Source: Aaosphaeria pasadenensis
Taxonomy: Eukaryota > Ascomycota > Dothideomycetes > Pleosporales
DNA: 64,000 nucleotides
NCBI GenBank assembly: GCA_022813625.1
Contig: JAKLMB010000036.1
Location: 186,001-250,000, forward strand
Direction of reading: 5' to 3'
A model generated the notes under the pieces. It was not told where the DNA came from. It saw only the letters and a list, made by a program, of their open reading frames with translations, and ran no database searches. The position numbers and the translations under genes were made by a program. Positions 34,457 through 45,211 of this stretch are shown in pieces (within the stretch, counting starts at the first letter, position 1; each line of letters starts with the position of its first letter).

Positions 34457-35959
34457 TACTCCGTACGCGCAACGTGCTGAATGAATGAATGAATGAACGA
34501 TTGGTTCTGTAGTTTCTGGTTGGTGGGATGTATATGGACCGGTCAGTCAGGACGCTGGGCGGCTCTATCTAACGACCGTGGCGGAGGGGCCTGCGTATGG
34601 AATATACACGGGACCGGGTAACTCGTAGGATGGCTGTTGTTGCAGATACATTGTTCGGCGCAAGCAATGCACGGCAATGCGAAATCACGATGCTGCGTTT
34701 CAGAGGCAAATAAGTTTGATCCAGTAATGCTATCATCTACTGCACGGAGTACTGTACGGAGTACTCCGTAGTGATGATGGGCATTGGTGTGTCTGTTTGC
34801 AGCAGCAGTAGCAGCCGGAAGTGGATGCGCATCGTGGGTTGGTTCAGCAGATGCCGAGAGAAGGCAAAGAGGAATGAATGCGAGATAAATGCTGTGCCAC
34901 CTTTTCGCTTGCGTGGATTGCATGGCGGCTGCATACTCTGTACACAGTACATTCAGACACCTTCCGCGTGCCCACGGAGCGATGACGGAGTAGGGTATAG
35001 TCACATCGTAATCGAGACTCAACGAGGCTTTTCAGCTTTGCTATGCTGGGCATGTTCCAGATGCCGGAAGCAATCTAGAGGCGGTGGGGAGTTTCTACGA
35101 TACTGTACATTGTACAGTACGAGGATAACCAATACAGTCAAGGACAAGGTTGAACCCATACCACCAGTGTCATTCTCAGCAGTCTTGATTAGGGTAATCG
35201 TATTTGTATTGGCACATGATCAAAATAGGAAGCATCAATGTGAATGGGAAGCACATCCGATGGAGAGGCTGCGATGCGACGACGTTGTAAGCTGAGTAGA
35301 GAACTAACTTGGTGGGAGGAGAGTGGGAGGAGAGTGGGAGGATGAGGAGGAGTGAGGAGGGGTTCCGCTCCGTCTGGTCCGAATCGGTTCGCCCAGTGCC
35401 GCATTCGCATTCCACAGGTTACAATCAGACTAGACTAGTTACTCCGTATAGGTAGGATGATAATGATAACTTCAATGATTGTGGTGGTGGGAACTGGTGG
35501 TGTTGGATATGCAGTACTCCGTACGGGTGGGCAATCACTGGCAATGTACCTGTAGTTATCCCATACTCACCCAGCACTGTCACAGTAGTTGGTTGGTCAC
35601 AAGGTGCATAATCATCATTGTATGTTTCATGGTCATCATATCCATATAACTACAAATTCAGGTTCATGTTCCAGGTACAATGATGACATAGTTGCTGCCT
35701 TTATATGCCCAGCTCCAACCCCTCTTGAGTCTCTAACATACTGAGAGTACACTGTAATTAATGCTTGAACTTCCCCTCACTATGGATCATGATCATGACT
35801 TGGATACCTAGTTACTTGGATATATGTGGGCCGTGATCCGGAAACCCCGTAACCCGCGTTGCGTGCCTTACCAACAACCTGTTTTGCTGCTAAACATTAC
35901 CGCTACCGTCCATCATCTATACTTACTCTGTACAGTAGTTACTCTGTCTGTACTCCGTA
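34457..35959. repeat. Cluster of dispersed TACTCCGTA motifs
   Basis: Exact copies of TACTCCGTA or its complement occur at 34457-34465, 34755-34763, 34762-34770, 35440-35448, 35515-35523 and 35951-35959, with several one-mismatch copies between. Two overlap to give a perfect 16-base palindrome at 34755-34770. One more exact copy lies at 58682-58690. Confidence 0.9.
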
Positions 35960-36765
35960 CTTTTGGACTTGTTGAAGAGAGTGGGATAAGACTTGGAGAA
36001 GAGATAAAGCCTGCGCCACTGCCGGCTTTCCTGCTTGTGCCGCGCCGCCGTCCCTTCAATCCCCCCAGCCGATCCTCCGTCCGTTACATCCATTACGCTG
36101 CCATTACGAGTGGCCGTTCTTGTCGTCCTTGTCTTGCTCGTCTTCCTTCGTCCGGAGTCGCAGAACCATTCGTCCACCTACCTAAGCTGGTAAAGCCGAC
36201 AGTTTTTAAGAATAGACGTGCATACTCCTGGACTCCATACATACAATAGTGACATCAACAACCGCCGTCCATTCCGTCGCGTGGTTTGCCGCCCGCCTGC
36301 GCCATTATCAGCATTAGCATTGGTACCCTTAGTTACCCTTTAGTACTATTCACACCACCATCGCCATCGCCATTGACATCGACGTCGACATCCAACAAGC
36401 ACCTGAGTTGAAGTAATCAGGTAATTCCTGTGTAAGCAACGCAAGCACCGGACCTGACTGCCGCCCGCAACCGAGCCGCCCATTCCTCATCATTCTACGA
36501 GTACATACTCCATACTCCTCCTCACATACCGTAACTTACACAATCACCCACATACGAGTAGCTACTATTACCGCCATTCTGTTGCACTACTTCTTACATC
36601 TTACATCTTCCTGTTCCAAGGTTGGTTACAAGAGTCTCGCCTGTCCTAGACCTTTCTCTGAGCCAATCCGATTCCTAGTCACCGTCACTTGTTGGTCACA
36701 GACTCACGGTAACTAATTACTTGTACGAGCAACCATAACCATCACCCGCTGCTCTGCCTAGTTAC

Positions 36766-36777
36766 CTACCTAGGTAG
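36766..36777. repeat. Perfect palindrome CTACCTAGGTAG
   Basis: A 12-base perfect inverted repeat in the leader/promoter region of the plus-strand gene at 37726. Its flanks (GTTAC on the left, TTAGTTAC on the right) also contain related TAG/TTAC elements. Possible transcription-factor site. Confidence 0.6.
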
Positions 36778-37725
36778 TTAGTTACTGCTGCACTGCACGG
36801 AGGACTGTTCCTGTTGTTCCACCTAGCGCGCTTCCCTCCCGCCCATCCAACTTAGGTACTCTCTCTCTCACCGACCCTTCTCGACTTCCAACAACAATCT
36901 TTCTCTTCTCCTCTCTGCTCTGCCTCCTCCTTCATCATTCTTCCTCCACACACACCTCTCTTCCCTCTCCTCACTTACCCCGAGAATCCAACCCATTCTA
37001 CCCGCCGATCCGCTTCCTCCAGCCGCGCTATCTGGCTGCGCAATCCGTTCTCGGTAGCCGTGCACCAGCCAACGACGACCTAGGCTCTCGCTCTCGGATT
37101 ACCCTTTAGACCGTGAAGCTACGGGGACTCTTGAGCTATCGAGCTATTTGAGCTACTCACCACTGCATTATTGAGGCTGATCGCACTCTTGGAATCTTTC
37201 CTCTCTCTCCGTGTCTCCCTCACCGTGACTCTCGCCCTGTCTGGCTTTCAGCTTCAACCTTTCCGCACCCTCCGCTGTTGTTTGTTGTTGTCGTCGTAGC
37301 CATCTTCGCCGCAGCAGCACCGCCAGCACCAGCAGCGCGTGGGTCTCTGCTCTCATTTCCCCAGACCGCCCACCTGTGCAAGGAATAGTTACCCGCAGCC
37401 GCCATGTTGGCTCGGTGATGGAAGTCGACTGTGTTACTTTGTGCAACATCTGACGATCCCCGCGCCGGCGTCCCTTTTCTCTTAGAATTTAGGAGGTGGT
37501 GCGACTGAACTGCTGCGTACACGGACTCTTTTTCCTCTATTTACTCTCTGGCATGCCATCACGCCTCTGAGCCTCCAGGATTCTCCTCATCCCCATCTCG
37601 CAAGCAGCGCAACGCAACGCAACGCAGGGAACCCCATCGGCGGATATACGGACTCCCATCTTCCTCCCCATCCTCGTCCTCCTCGTCCTCCGCCTCCGCC
37701 TCCTGCTCATCCCCCTTGCAACGCC

Positions 37726-39066
37726 ATGGCTATCTCCAGGCCCCATCAGCCTTCCGGCCGCCTTCATAAGCGCGGCAGCTCGGCCTCTTCCATTACGAGT
37801 CCCTCCATGCTCAGCCCTCTTTCCGACAACCAGGCCTTTGTTTTTAACCGTTCCGAAACCCCAAAGGTTACCTACGAAGAACCCTGGAATGAAGTCAAAC
37901 GACCCTTGCCCATGACCCATACATCCTCATCACATCAGCTTAAGATTAAGCCCTACCTGCGCAAATTCTCGTCAAAGGATACCAATGCGCTCGACCTCTC
38001 CAGGCCCGCTGCGGAGAACGAGGGCCTCGCTGGCCTGGGTATATCCGACTATAGCAACAACAGCACCATCGATGGATACTCACGCTCTGTCGCCGACGTC
38101 AACTTCACCTCTGTGAATCCTCGCAACCGCCATGCCCGAACCACGTCGAATACCTCCCAGTTCTCCACATCCTCCAGCCTACACCGTCCGGCCGCCCCCT
38201 ATATGCCACCCATCCGCCAGACCCCTCGACCCTACACACCACCAATCTCCAACTCGACACCCGCATCCCTCTTCGATAGGAACGAGAGCGAGGCCTACGA
38301 CATCATGTCTGACGAGGAAGTTCGCCTGAAGCAAAACACAGTCGACCCCGCCCGACGATCGGGTTCGCTATCTTCAAGTGCTCCAGGCATCACCCCGGCC
38401 CTTCGCATCCACACCAACAGCTCTACCACCCGTCTCGGAGGAAGCTACTCCCCGTCGTCCGTCTCCCTCACCTCGCCCATCGCGCAGTCACGGTCCCGTG
38501 GTGATACGCTCAATTCTCTAGAGAAGGCCACTTCTCCCAGCTCGCGAACCTCGTTCGATAAAGCCTTTGGATTCATTCGCAATGGACGGGAATCCCCTGT
38601 CGATCCCGCCTCGCGTGCGGCTTCCATTCAGGCTGCACGAGCCGCTTTCCAAGAGAAGGAGCAGGCAAAGGAGTTGAAGCACAACCGGGATGTTATGAAG
38701 CAAGTGGAGCGGGATACGAAGAAGCAGATCAGAAAGGAGGAGCGCCAGCGACGGAAGTCGGATGCCCGGGAGAGCAAGGAACATCAGCGCAAACGAAGCA
38801 CTTCCGACCAGAACGAGAGATCTTCCAGGCCCTCAATCGGCGGGCGCCCTTCCATTGGGGGTAGGCAATATTCGGACCACCGACAGGCGCATACCCTTTC
38901 TCTCCCGGCCTACGTTCCAGCTGTCGACAACGAGAAATTCGCTACACCCCAGCATTACTCTGCGACCGTGACCAAGTCTAAGGCCGCGAAGGGGCGCTGG
39001 CAGAAATTCATCGCCTGGTTCCGAACCAGGATCTTGAGAATGTCCTCGGGTTTGCAAAAGCCCTGA
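37726..39066 (+). CDS. Conserved disordered, Ser-rich basic fungal protein, unknown
   Basis: A single-exon protein of 446 aa. Function unknown; it looks like conserved but uncharacterised ascomycete proteins. Residues 1-270 are disordered and rich in Ser/Thr/Pro/Arg, with possible SxxP-type phosphorylation sites. A likely conserved core around 276-320 (SFDKAFGFIRNGRESP onward) runs into a highly charged helix at about 305-360 (KKQIRKEERQRRKSD), which may form a coiled coil or bind acidic partners. The C-terminus (about 420-440) has an amphipathic Trp/Phe/Arg segment, GRWQKFIAWFRTRILRM, which could associate with membranes. The start is the first ATG after the C/T-rich leader. Confidence 0.85.
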   Translation: MAISRPHQPSGRLHKRGSSASSITSPSMLSPLSDNQAFVFNRSETPKVTYEEPWNEVKRPLPMTHTSSSHQLKIKPYLRKFSSKDTNALDLSRPAAENEGLAGLGISDYSNNSTIDGYSRSVADVNFTSVNPRNRHARTTSNTSQFSTSSSLHRPAAPYMPPIRQTPRPYTPPISNSTPASLFDRNESEAYDIMSDEEVRLKQNTVDPARRSGSLSSSAPGITPALRIHTNSSTTRLGGSYSPSSVSLTSPIAQSRSRGDTLNSLEKATSPSSRTSFDKAFGFIRNGRESPVDPASRAASIQAARAAFQEKEQAKELKHNRDVMKQVERDTKKQIRKEERQRRKSDARESKEHQRKRSTSDQNERSSRPSIGGRPSIGGRQYSDHRQAHTLSLPAYVPAVDNEKFATPQHYSATVTKSKAAKGRWQKFIAWFRTRILRMSSGLQKP

Positions 39067-40626
39067 GTCTGTTCGGCGAATCAACCGGTTAACATCTTGC
39101 TTTTGCCACGTGCAGCTGCATGCTGTCGATCATTTACGGATGACTTGCATTCACGATCATCTTTCCCTCCACGACAAATTAAGAAGCAACCCACCACATT
39201 TAACATCAACACTTATCACGTTCACGCATCTACGTTTTTCACATCCGGTTAGCATGCATATCAGCTGCCGTTCATCCAATACCCCAATATGTTACCCACT
39301 TTTTTGCTCTTTCTTGTTCATCCTTTTTTTATTTATCTAGCATTGGCGTTTTCTATCCTGGGATTCACGAATCCTGGTTGATCGATCTTTTACCCCATGC
39401 GATCAATGACTTTTACGGCTTTTTCTCATCGATCGTTATTAACGTTTGCATACATCAATCACGGCGGGAGCATAAGACTCCTAGGAGCACACCTACAGGT
39501 ATAGGTCATCTTTTCTGGTCACGGGGAGTAAGGAGGAAGATCAAACCGGTTTTCCTCATACTCACCAGGGGGCGCAATCATCGGGAGGATACTTTTTCTT
39601 TTTCTTTTATTTGCTGCATTGGATTTATGGATTTTCTGGACATGGTTGGACTCCTTTTCTGAGAGGGGCTCGGGAAACTGCATCTGCTCTTCTCATTCAA
39701 CGAAACTCTGGAAAGGTAGCCTAGAAAGCTTTAAGCTCCTTCACATTTATTTATGACTCTCTACATGGGGAAAAAGAGAGAGAGGGAGAGAGAGGAGAGA
39801 GGGTGTGCATATGTGCGTGTGAGAAGCATGGATTGGTGGTCTCTTGATGAGATACATAAGATCCTTCTCTACTGCACGCATGCACGCATCTCTGGGCGAA
39901 ATCACTCAATTATCAATACATTGTATACCTCTCTCTATATCTCTTCCCCACCGCTCTGGCCTTACGCCATCGAGCCCCTTCTCAAAAATGCATTTTATCT
40001 TTATCCCCATCCAGAAACCAAGAAGAAAAAGTATCACGCCATGTGCTGTTGTCACCTATATCGTTATCTCGAATAAGCAGATCTAGACTTCCTCTTCCCT
40101 GCATACCCAGCCAAATGCCCCCAGAAATCGAACGAGAACGACATGCTCGATTGAGGAAAGCCCTTCCCAGTAACCGGCGGCGCGCAGGCAGGACAGTTCC
40201 CGAGGGCCAAACATCCAACGAAACGAAATGCGTGACTGGGACTGGCTGGGCTGGTGTATGGGTGGTCCATGCGCGCCCTTGTTTCCGAAGATAGCCCCGC
40301 TCCAATTGACTTGCGTTACATTTTTGTCAATGTCCAAAGCTCTACCTCCCAAGATACTACTCACTGCTAACTTAATAAACCCGTACGAGGGACGAAACGA
40401 ACTACGAGAAACGCCCTACGATCCATCGCTCGGTTTCTTCCCCGCATTCTCCTCGACACTATTTTCTCAACAATTCGTCGTTGCTGTTGCTTGAAAAGGG
40501 CTTTTTCGTTCGCTTCCTTCTTACGCAGCATGCGATGATCGTTAGAACGGTAGCTTAAGACACAACGACGACGACGATACCCGCACGAACGTACGCACAC
40601 ACACACACACACGCACAGCACAGCAC
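39067..40626. other. Intergenic spacer with (CA)n before DLD
   Basis: The 3' flank of the disordered-protein gene and the promoter of the D-lactate dehydrogenase gene. T-rich tracts near 39.2-39.7 kb, a GA repeat near 39774-39800 and a (CA) repeat at about 40596-40613 immediately before the DLD start. No gene supported. Confidence 0.5.
40596..40613 (+). repeat. CA dinucleotide repeat in the DLD 5' leader
   Basis: A CA microsatellite ending about 14 bases before the DLD start codon, in the presumed 5' UTR. Confidence 0.85.
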
Positions 40627-42655
40627 ATGGCAGCATCACGGCGCGCAGCGGCGCGAGCCTCGCTGCCCTTCTCTTCGACCTCATACTCCTCCACTTCTCA
40701 CATCTTCCGAAGAACACCAACAAGATGTATTTCACAATCGCAGAGACGATGGGCGAGCAACGAAAGCGGCGACAAGAAGGACGTGCCGTTCAATTTCCAG
40801 ATCTACGAGAGCGTGTCGAAGAGGATTGAGAAGGAGAAGGAGGAGCAATTGCGACAGGCGCAGTTCCAAACCAGGACGGGACGGGGCAGCTTCTTCGCTA
40901 CGGTTTTTGGTAAATACATAACTTCCTCCCAGCACTCCCCCACAGTCCTCTCTCCCATGTTGAGTGGGTGTATGACTTGAAGAAGGAGAGGTCGACATTG
41001 AAGATATTGGCTAATTGGAGTGAATGAACAGTATGTCTCACGTCGGCGGCCCTGGGATACTACTTCGGACAGAGCGGCATCAAGACCCTACCCACGGGTT
41101 CCACGGTCCCACTGGAGGCGTCAATCGCACCGAAACACAACATCTCGGACGCGAACATGGAGGCAGCATGGACCGACTTCCGCGACATCGTCGGCAAGGA
41201 GAACATTACTGTCGAGAAATCCGAACTCGAATCGCACGCCGGATCCTCCTGGTCGTCGCACCCCGCCGCACCAGGCGACGTGCCCTTCTGCGTCGTGAAG
41301 CCCGGCAACACGGCCGAGGTCAGCGCCATCATGAAGATCTGCCACGAGCGCAAGATCCCCGTGACTGCGTACTCCGGTGGCACGAGTCTGGAGGGCCACT
41401 TCGCGGCGACGCGGGGCGGCATCTGCGTCGACTTCTCGCGCATGGACAAGATCCTGCAGCTCAACGCGCAGGACCTCGACGTCGTGGTGCAGCCCGCTGT
41501 CGGCTGGGAGCTCCTGAACGAAGAGCTCGCGAAGTCCAACCTCTTCTTCCCACCCGACCCCGGTCCCGGCGCCATGATCGGCGGCATGGTGGGAACCGGG
41601 TGCTCGGGCACCAACGCGTACCGCTACGGCACGATGAAGGACTGGGTGCTCTCGCTGACGGTCGTGCTCGCCGACGGCACGGTCATCAAGACCCGCCAGC
41701 GGCCCCGCAAGTCGTCTGCGGGCTACGACCTCACGCGCATGTTCGTGGGCAGCGAGGGCACGCTGGGGTTGGTCACGGAGGCGACGCTCAAGGTGACGGT
41801 GAAGCCGCAGCACACGAGCGTCGCGGTGTGCGCGTTCAACAGCGTGCGTGCGGCCGCCGACTGCGTGTTCAAGGTGGTGGGCGCGGGAGTCCCCATCGCG
41901 GCGATCGAGATCCTCGACGACGTGCAGATGAAGTGCATCAACGACGCGGGGATGACGAGCAAGACGTGGAAGAACGCGCCGACGCTGTTCTTCAAGTTCG
42001 CGGGCACCCCATCCAGCGTCAAGGAGCAGATCGGCCAGGTGCAGACGCTGGCGAAGAAGTCCGGGTCCACGAGCTTCGAGTTCGCCAAGAGCGAGCAGGA
42101 GAAGGAGGACCTGTGGCAGGCGAGGAAGGAGGCCCTCTGGAGCGTCATGGCGCAGGGCCAGGGCGACGACGACATGTCCGTCTGGACGACCGACGTCGCG
42201 GTGCCCATCTCCCGCCTCCCGGACATCATCGAGGAGACGAAGGACGAGATCGCGAAGAGCGGGCTCCTGGGCTCCATCGTCGGCCACGTCGGCGATGGCA
42301 ATTTCCACTGTATGTTCCCTCCCCCATGTTCCCCCTTTCCATCCCATCCCCTCCCCGTACCCCTAACTAACACCCGCACTTAGCAATCATCCTCTACAAC
42401 AAGAAAACCCAGCACGGCATCGCCTCGCACCTCGTGCACAACATGGTGAAGCGCGCCATCGAGATGGAGGGCACGGCGACGGGCGAGCACGGCGTCGGCC
42501 TCGTCAAGCGCGACTACCTGCCCCACGAGCTGGGCGCCGACACCGTCGCTGCCATGCGCAGGCTCAAGCTCGCATTCGACCCCCAGTGCCTGCTCAACTG
42601 CGACAAGATTGTGCGGGTGCAGCCGCCGCGGCAGGGGGAGGTGGAGGAGTGGTAG
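40627..42655 (+). CDS. DLD1: Mitochondrial D-lactate dehydrogenase (cytochrome c)
   Basis: FAD flavoprotein that oxidises D-lactate to pyruvate and passes electrons to cytochrome c at the inner membrane. Three exons (40627-40909, 41032-42309, 42384-42655; introns 122 and 74 nt) give 610 aa. Residues 1-42 are an Arg/Ser-rich mitochondrial presequence (AASRRAAARASLPFSS). A hydrophobic segment at about 93-110 would anchor it in the inner membrane. The FAD-binding PCMH domain follows (YSGGTSLEGH; PDPGPGAMIGGMVGTGCSG; VGSEGTLGLVTEATLKV). The C-terminal FAD-oxidase domain ends with GTATGEHGVGLVKRDYLP, which carries the conserved active-site histidine. Family length and motifs are complete. The gene is convergent with NPR2, with 170 bp between stop codons. 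Coding GC is higher than its neighbours'. Confidence 0.96.
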
Positions 42656-42825
42656 TGTAGCGTAACGTAGCGGAGAAGGGGTTTGGGCGGATGGGATGGG
42701 AAGATATTGAATATTAGTAAGGCTCAGCAAGGTCTTCGAGGAAATATTATATTGTCATGTACATGGATACATACACACATACATACACCATACAATTCCA
42801 TTCAACTCACCCCCTCCCCCTCCCC

Positions 42826-44945
42826 TCAACGATAAATAACCTGCACATCGCCCACGCCCCTAATCTTCCTCTCCACCACCTTCTCGCTGAGCCCCAGCTC
42901 CATGCAAATCTCGTCGAACGCGTGCATCCCGTCCAGGAACCTCATGAGCGGCAGCCCGCCCGAGCCGCCCCCCGTCGCCGTGTTCTCGCTGCTTCCTCGC
43001 GCGGCTGCGACGGTGGATGCGACGGCGGCTGCCGCGGCGTGGGCGTGCGCTTGGGCTTCGCTGACGATGCTGTCGAGGCGGGTTAGGGGGTCTGATTGCT
43101 GAGGGGGTTCTGATGCTGGTGGTTGTGGTGGAAGTTGTGGAGGCTCTCGAGTTGCGGCGCCGGTGGTGGAGGGTCGGTGGTGGTGGTGGTGGTGAGCGAG
43201 GAGGGTGGTATGGAGTTGGGAGGGGGAGACGTGGGCTCGTATTGTCGAGGCGTCGGAGTCGCGGTGGGAGGCGGCGAGGGAGTTGGATGCCGTGCTGTTG
43301 TGGGAGGGGGTCGTCGCGTGGGAGGAATGCGGGTGGGACTGGAGGGATGTAGGGGGTGCGGGGGGAGGTGGGTTGCTGTGGAGGTGTTGGTGGTGTTGGT
43401 GGTGGTGCGTGGAGGTCGTGATGGCGTACTTGTGCACGCGGTAGAGGAAGCCCTTGATGATGCCGAAGGTGATGAAGCGGCGGATGTCGATGTTCGGGAG
43501 GAGGTCGATGTTATCGAGGACCCATTGGCGGAGGGTGAGGCCCTGTCGGAGTCGGGTGTAGAGCGTTATGAGGTTTTCGGGCGTGATGTCTGGGTTCTCG
43601 AGGTCGACGTCCTTGGAGGTTTCCCTTCGGATCTGGCTGGATTCGGAGATGGATGGCGTGGTGGGAGACGCCATGTCGCTTCTCGCTGTGGCATCGGACG
43701 ATATCGATGCTCGCTCGTCTCTGTGTCTCTCGCTGTCGCCGCCCATCAAGGTTCCCCGTCTTTCTAATCTCGCCTTCGGCACGCGGACGTACCGAGCGCA
43801 TTCTTCTTGTAGACTCCGCTCGAGGACAAATCCGCTGATCTCAGCTGTTGGTGCGTAGATGGCACCGAAGCTGAACACATCGAGCAGCACCAAACATCCG
43901 TAGTATATGAGATGCTGCAAAGCCTTTCGCGTTAGTGACAGATCGGTATCCGCAAGCTGTGCGATATGTGCAACGGAGTTGATACCGTTGATGAAAGGAA
44001 TGATCCTCATGAGGGTAAGGTCGGAAGAGATTGGCGCCGTGAGAGACTGAAGCGAAATCGTAAGAAGCGGCACTTGGTTCAGAAATACTGGGGGAGGCGG
44101 CGGATGTGTTGGAAATAGTTTGAGATTGATGGTATTGGTCTCGTCTGACATCAAACGTTAGCCTACTATTCCTTAAGCACTCCGAGAACGTACCGATGGG
44201 AATCATGCACTCAGCATAATTGTTCAAATCTTCCATGATCATCTCGCAAAGGGCATGAACTCTACTCCCGCCAGTCTTCCAAACCTCCTGCGGCATCCCA
44301 TCATTACTCGTGCTAACCCTCACATTCGCACTCTTGCTGCCATGTTCGCCTTCGCTCTCACTCTCGCCCCCAAATCCGTTGCCAACATCAACTCCATACA
44401 TCGAGTACATCCCTCCTCCAGCCTGGCTCCCATCCTCGCCATGTCCGTCCTCGCCGTCACTATTCTCCCCCCAAACGCCCCACTCGTCTTCTTCTCTACT
44501 CAGGAAACCCCCCTGCTCTTCTAATATTCGCAGCAAAGTGCCCATCTTCCTCACTACCTCGCCATATGCCTGCCAATCGCCGACCGATTCCTCGACGACG
44601 ACCGCGAAGTTGAATATGAATTCATTGCGAGAGTACTTTCCCTCGCGAATACAGATGGGGTATCCGATTACGCGGTGCCGCGAGTTGCAGAACGTGACGA
44701 GGCGGTCGGAGAACTCTTGGGTGGGGATTAAGTAGGTCGTACAGGAGGAGAAGTCGATTAGGGGCTGTGAGAGGGCGGAGGGGGAGTTCGAGGGCGTTAT
44801 ACTGCCCGAGGGGACTTGGTGTAGGACATGCGAGCCTGGAAATCGTATGAGGTTAGCTAGGGGCGTGTCGAATCAAGTGTTGTACTTTACCTCTCAGGTG
44901 GTGAAATCGTGTGAAGAAAATCGCTTTTATTGCGCGCGTAGGCAT
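42826..44945 (-). CDS. NPR2: NPR2, subunit of the SEACIT/GATOR1 TORC1 inhibitor
   Basis: With Npr3 and Iml1 it forms the complex that inhibits TORC1 at the vacuole when amino acids are scarce. Three exons on the minus strand (44945-44891, 44835-44194, 44144-42826; introns 55 and 49 nt) give 671 aa. The N-terminus AIKAIFFTRFHHLRGSHVL and HRVIGYPICIREGKYSRNEF are diagnostic of the Npr2 longin-like domain. AECMIPIDETNTINLKLFP crosses the second splice junction and confirms it. The helical C-terminal part contains RIIPFINGINSVAHIAQLAD and QWVLDNIDLLPNIDIRRFI. A His/Ser/Pro-rich low-complexity insert (about 478-620) separates this from the final helix. A Ser/Gly/Glu-rich insert lies at about 125-195. 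Confidence 0.95.
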
Positions 44946-45211
44946 TTGGACTGAAGGGTGCAGTAATGTGAATTGAAGGTTACATGATGTTGCTGGAGGG
45001 TTGGAGGTCTACGAGCGGGGCAGTTGGAGCTTTGACGCGAACTCTCCGCGATTACAGTATTTCGTTTAAGCTTAAATTAAGGTTTACGAACTGTGCCTCA
45101 TTTGCCCTAGACCCATCAATGTCACGAAGCACGCCTGAGAACCCAGTTTGTTACCGAAATGATGATGTTTTGAAATTGCGGCGAATACTTTGCTATCGTT
45201 AAATCTTAGCG

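Larger units (their letters stand above)
32004..37725. other. 5.7-kb spacer and long 5' leader region, no supported gene
   Basis: The longest spacer after the one before CDC20. The left part is the NUP2 promoter. The middle (34.4-36.0 kb) is dense in copies of the 9-mer TACTCCGTA and its complement. The right part (36.2-37.7 kb) is C/T-rich with many short ORFs and looks like promoter plus a long transcribed leader of the plus-strand gene at 37726. Frames of up to 174 codons near 34.5-35.3 kb overlap on both strands and have no family signature. Confidence 0.5.

Noticed and set aside
34543..35295. Overlapping frames of 159 and 174 codons on opposite strands
   Set aside because: No signature, no splice support, and both lie in a region rich in the short repeated motif.
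41121..42347. 408-codon open frame antisense to DLD1
   Set aside because: A shadow of a high-GC gene: Arg/His/Leu-rich with no domain. The plus-strand frame is the conserved enzyme.
43123..43767. Gly/Val-rich frame antisense to NPR2
   Set aside because: Complement of the His/Pro/Ser insert of NPR2; low complexity only.
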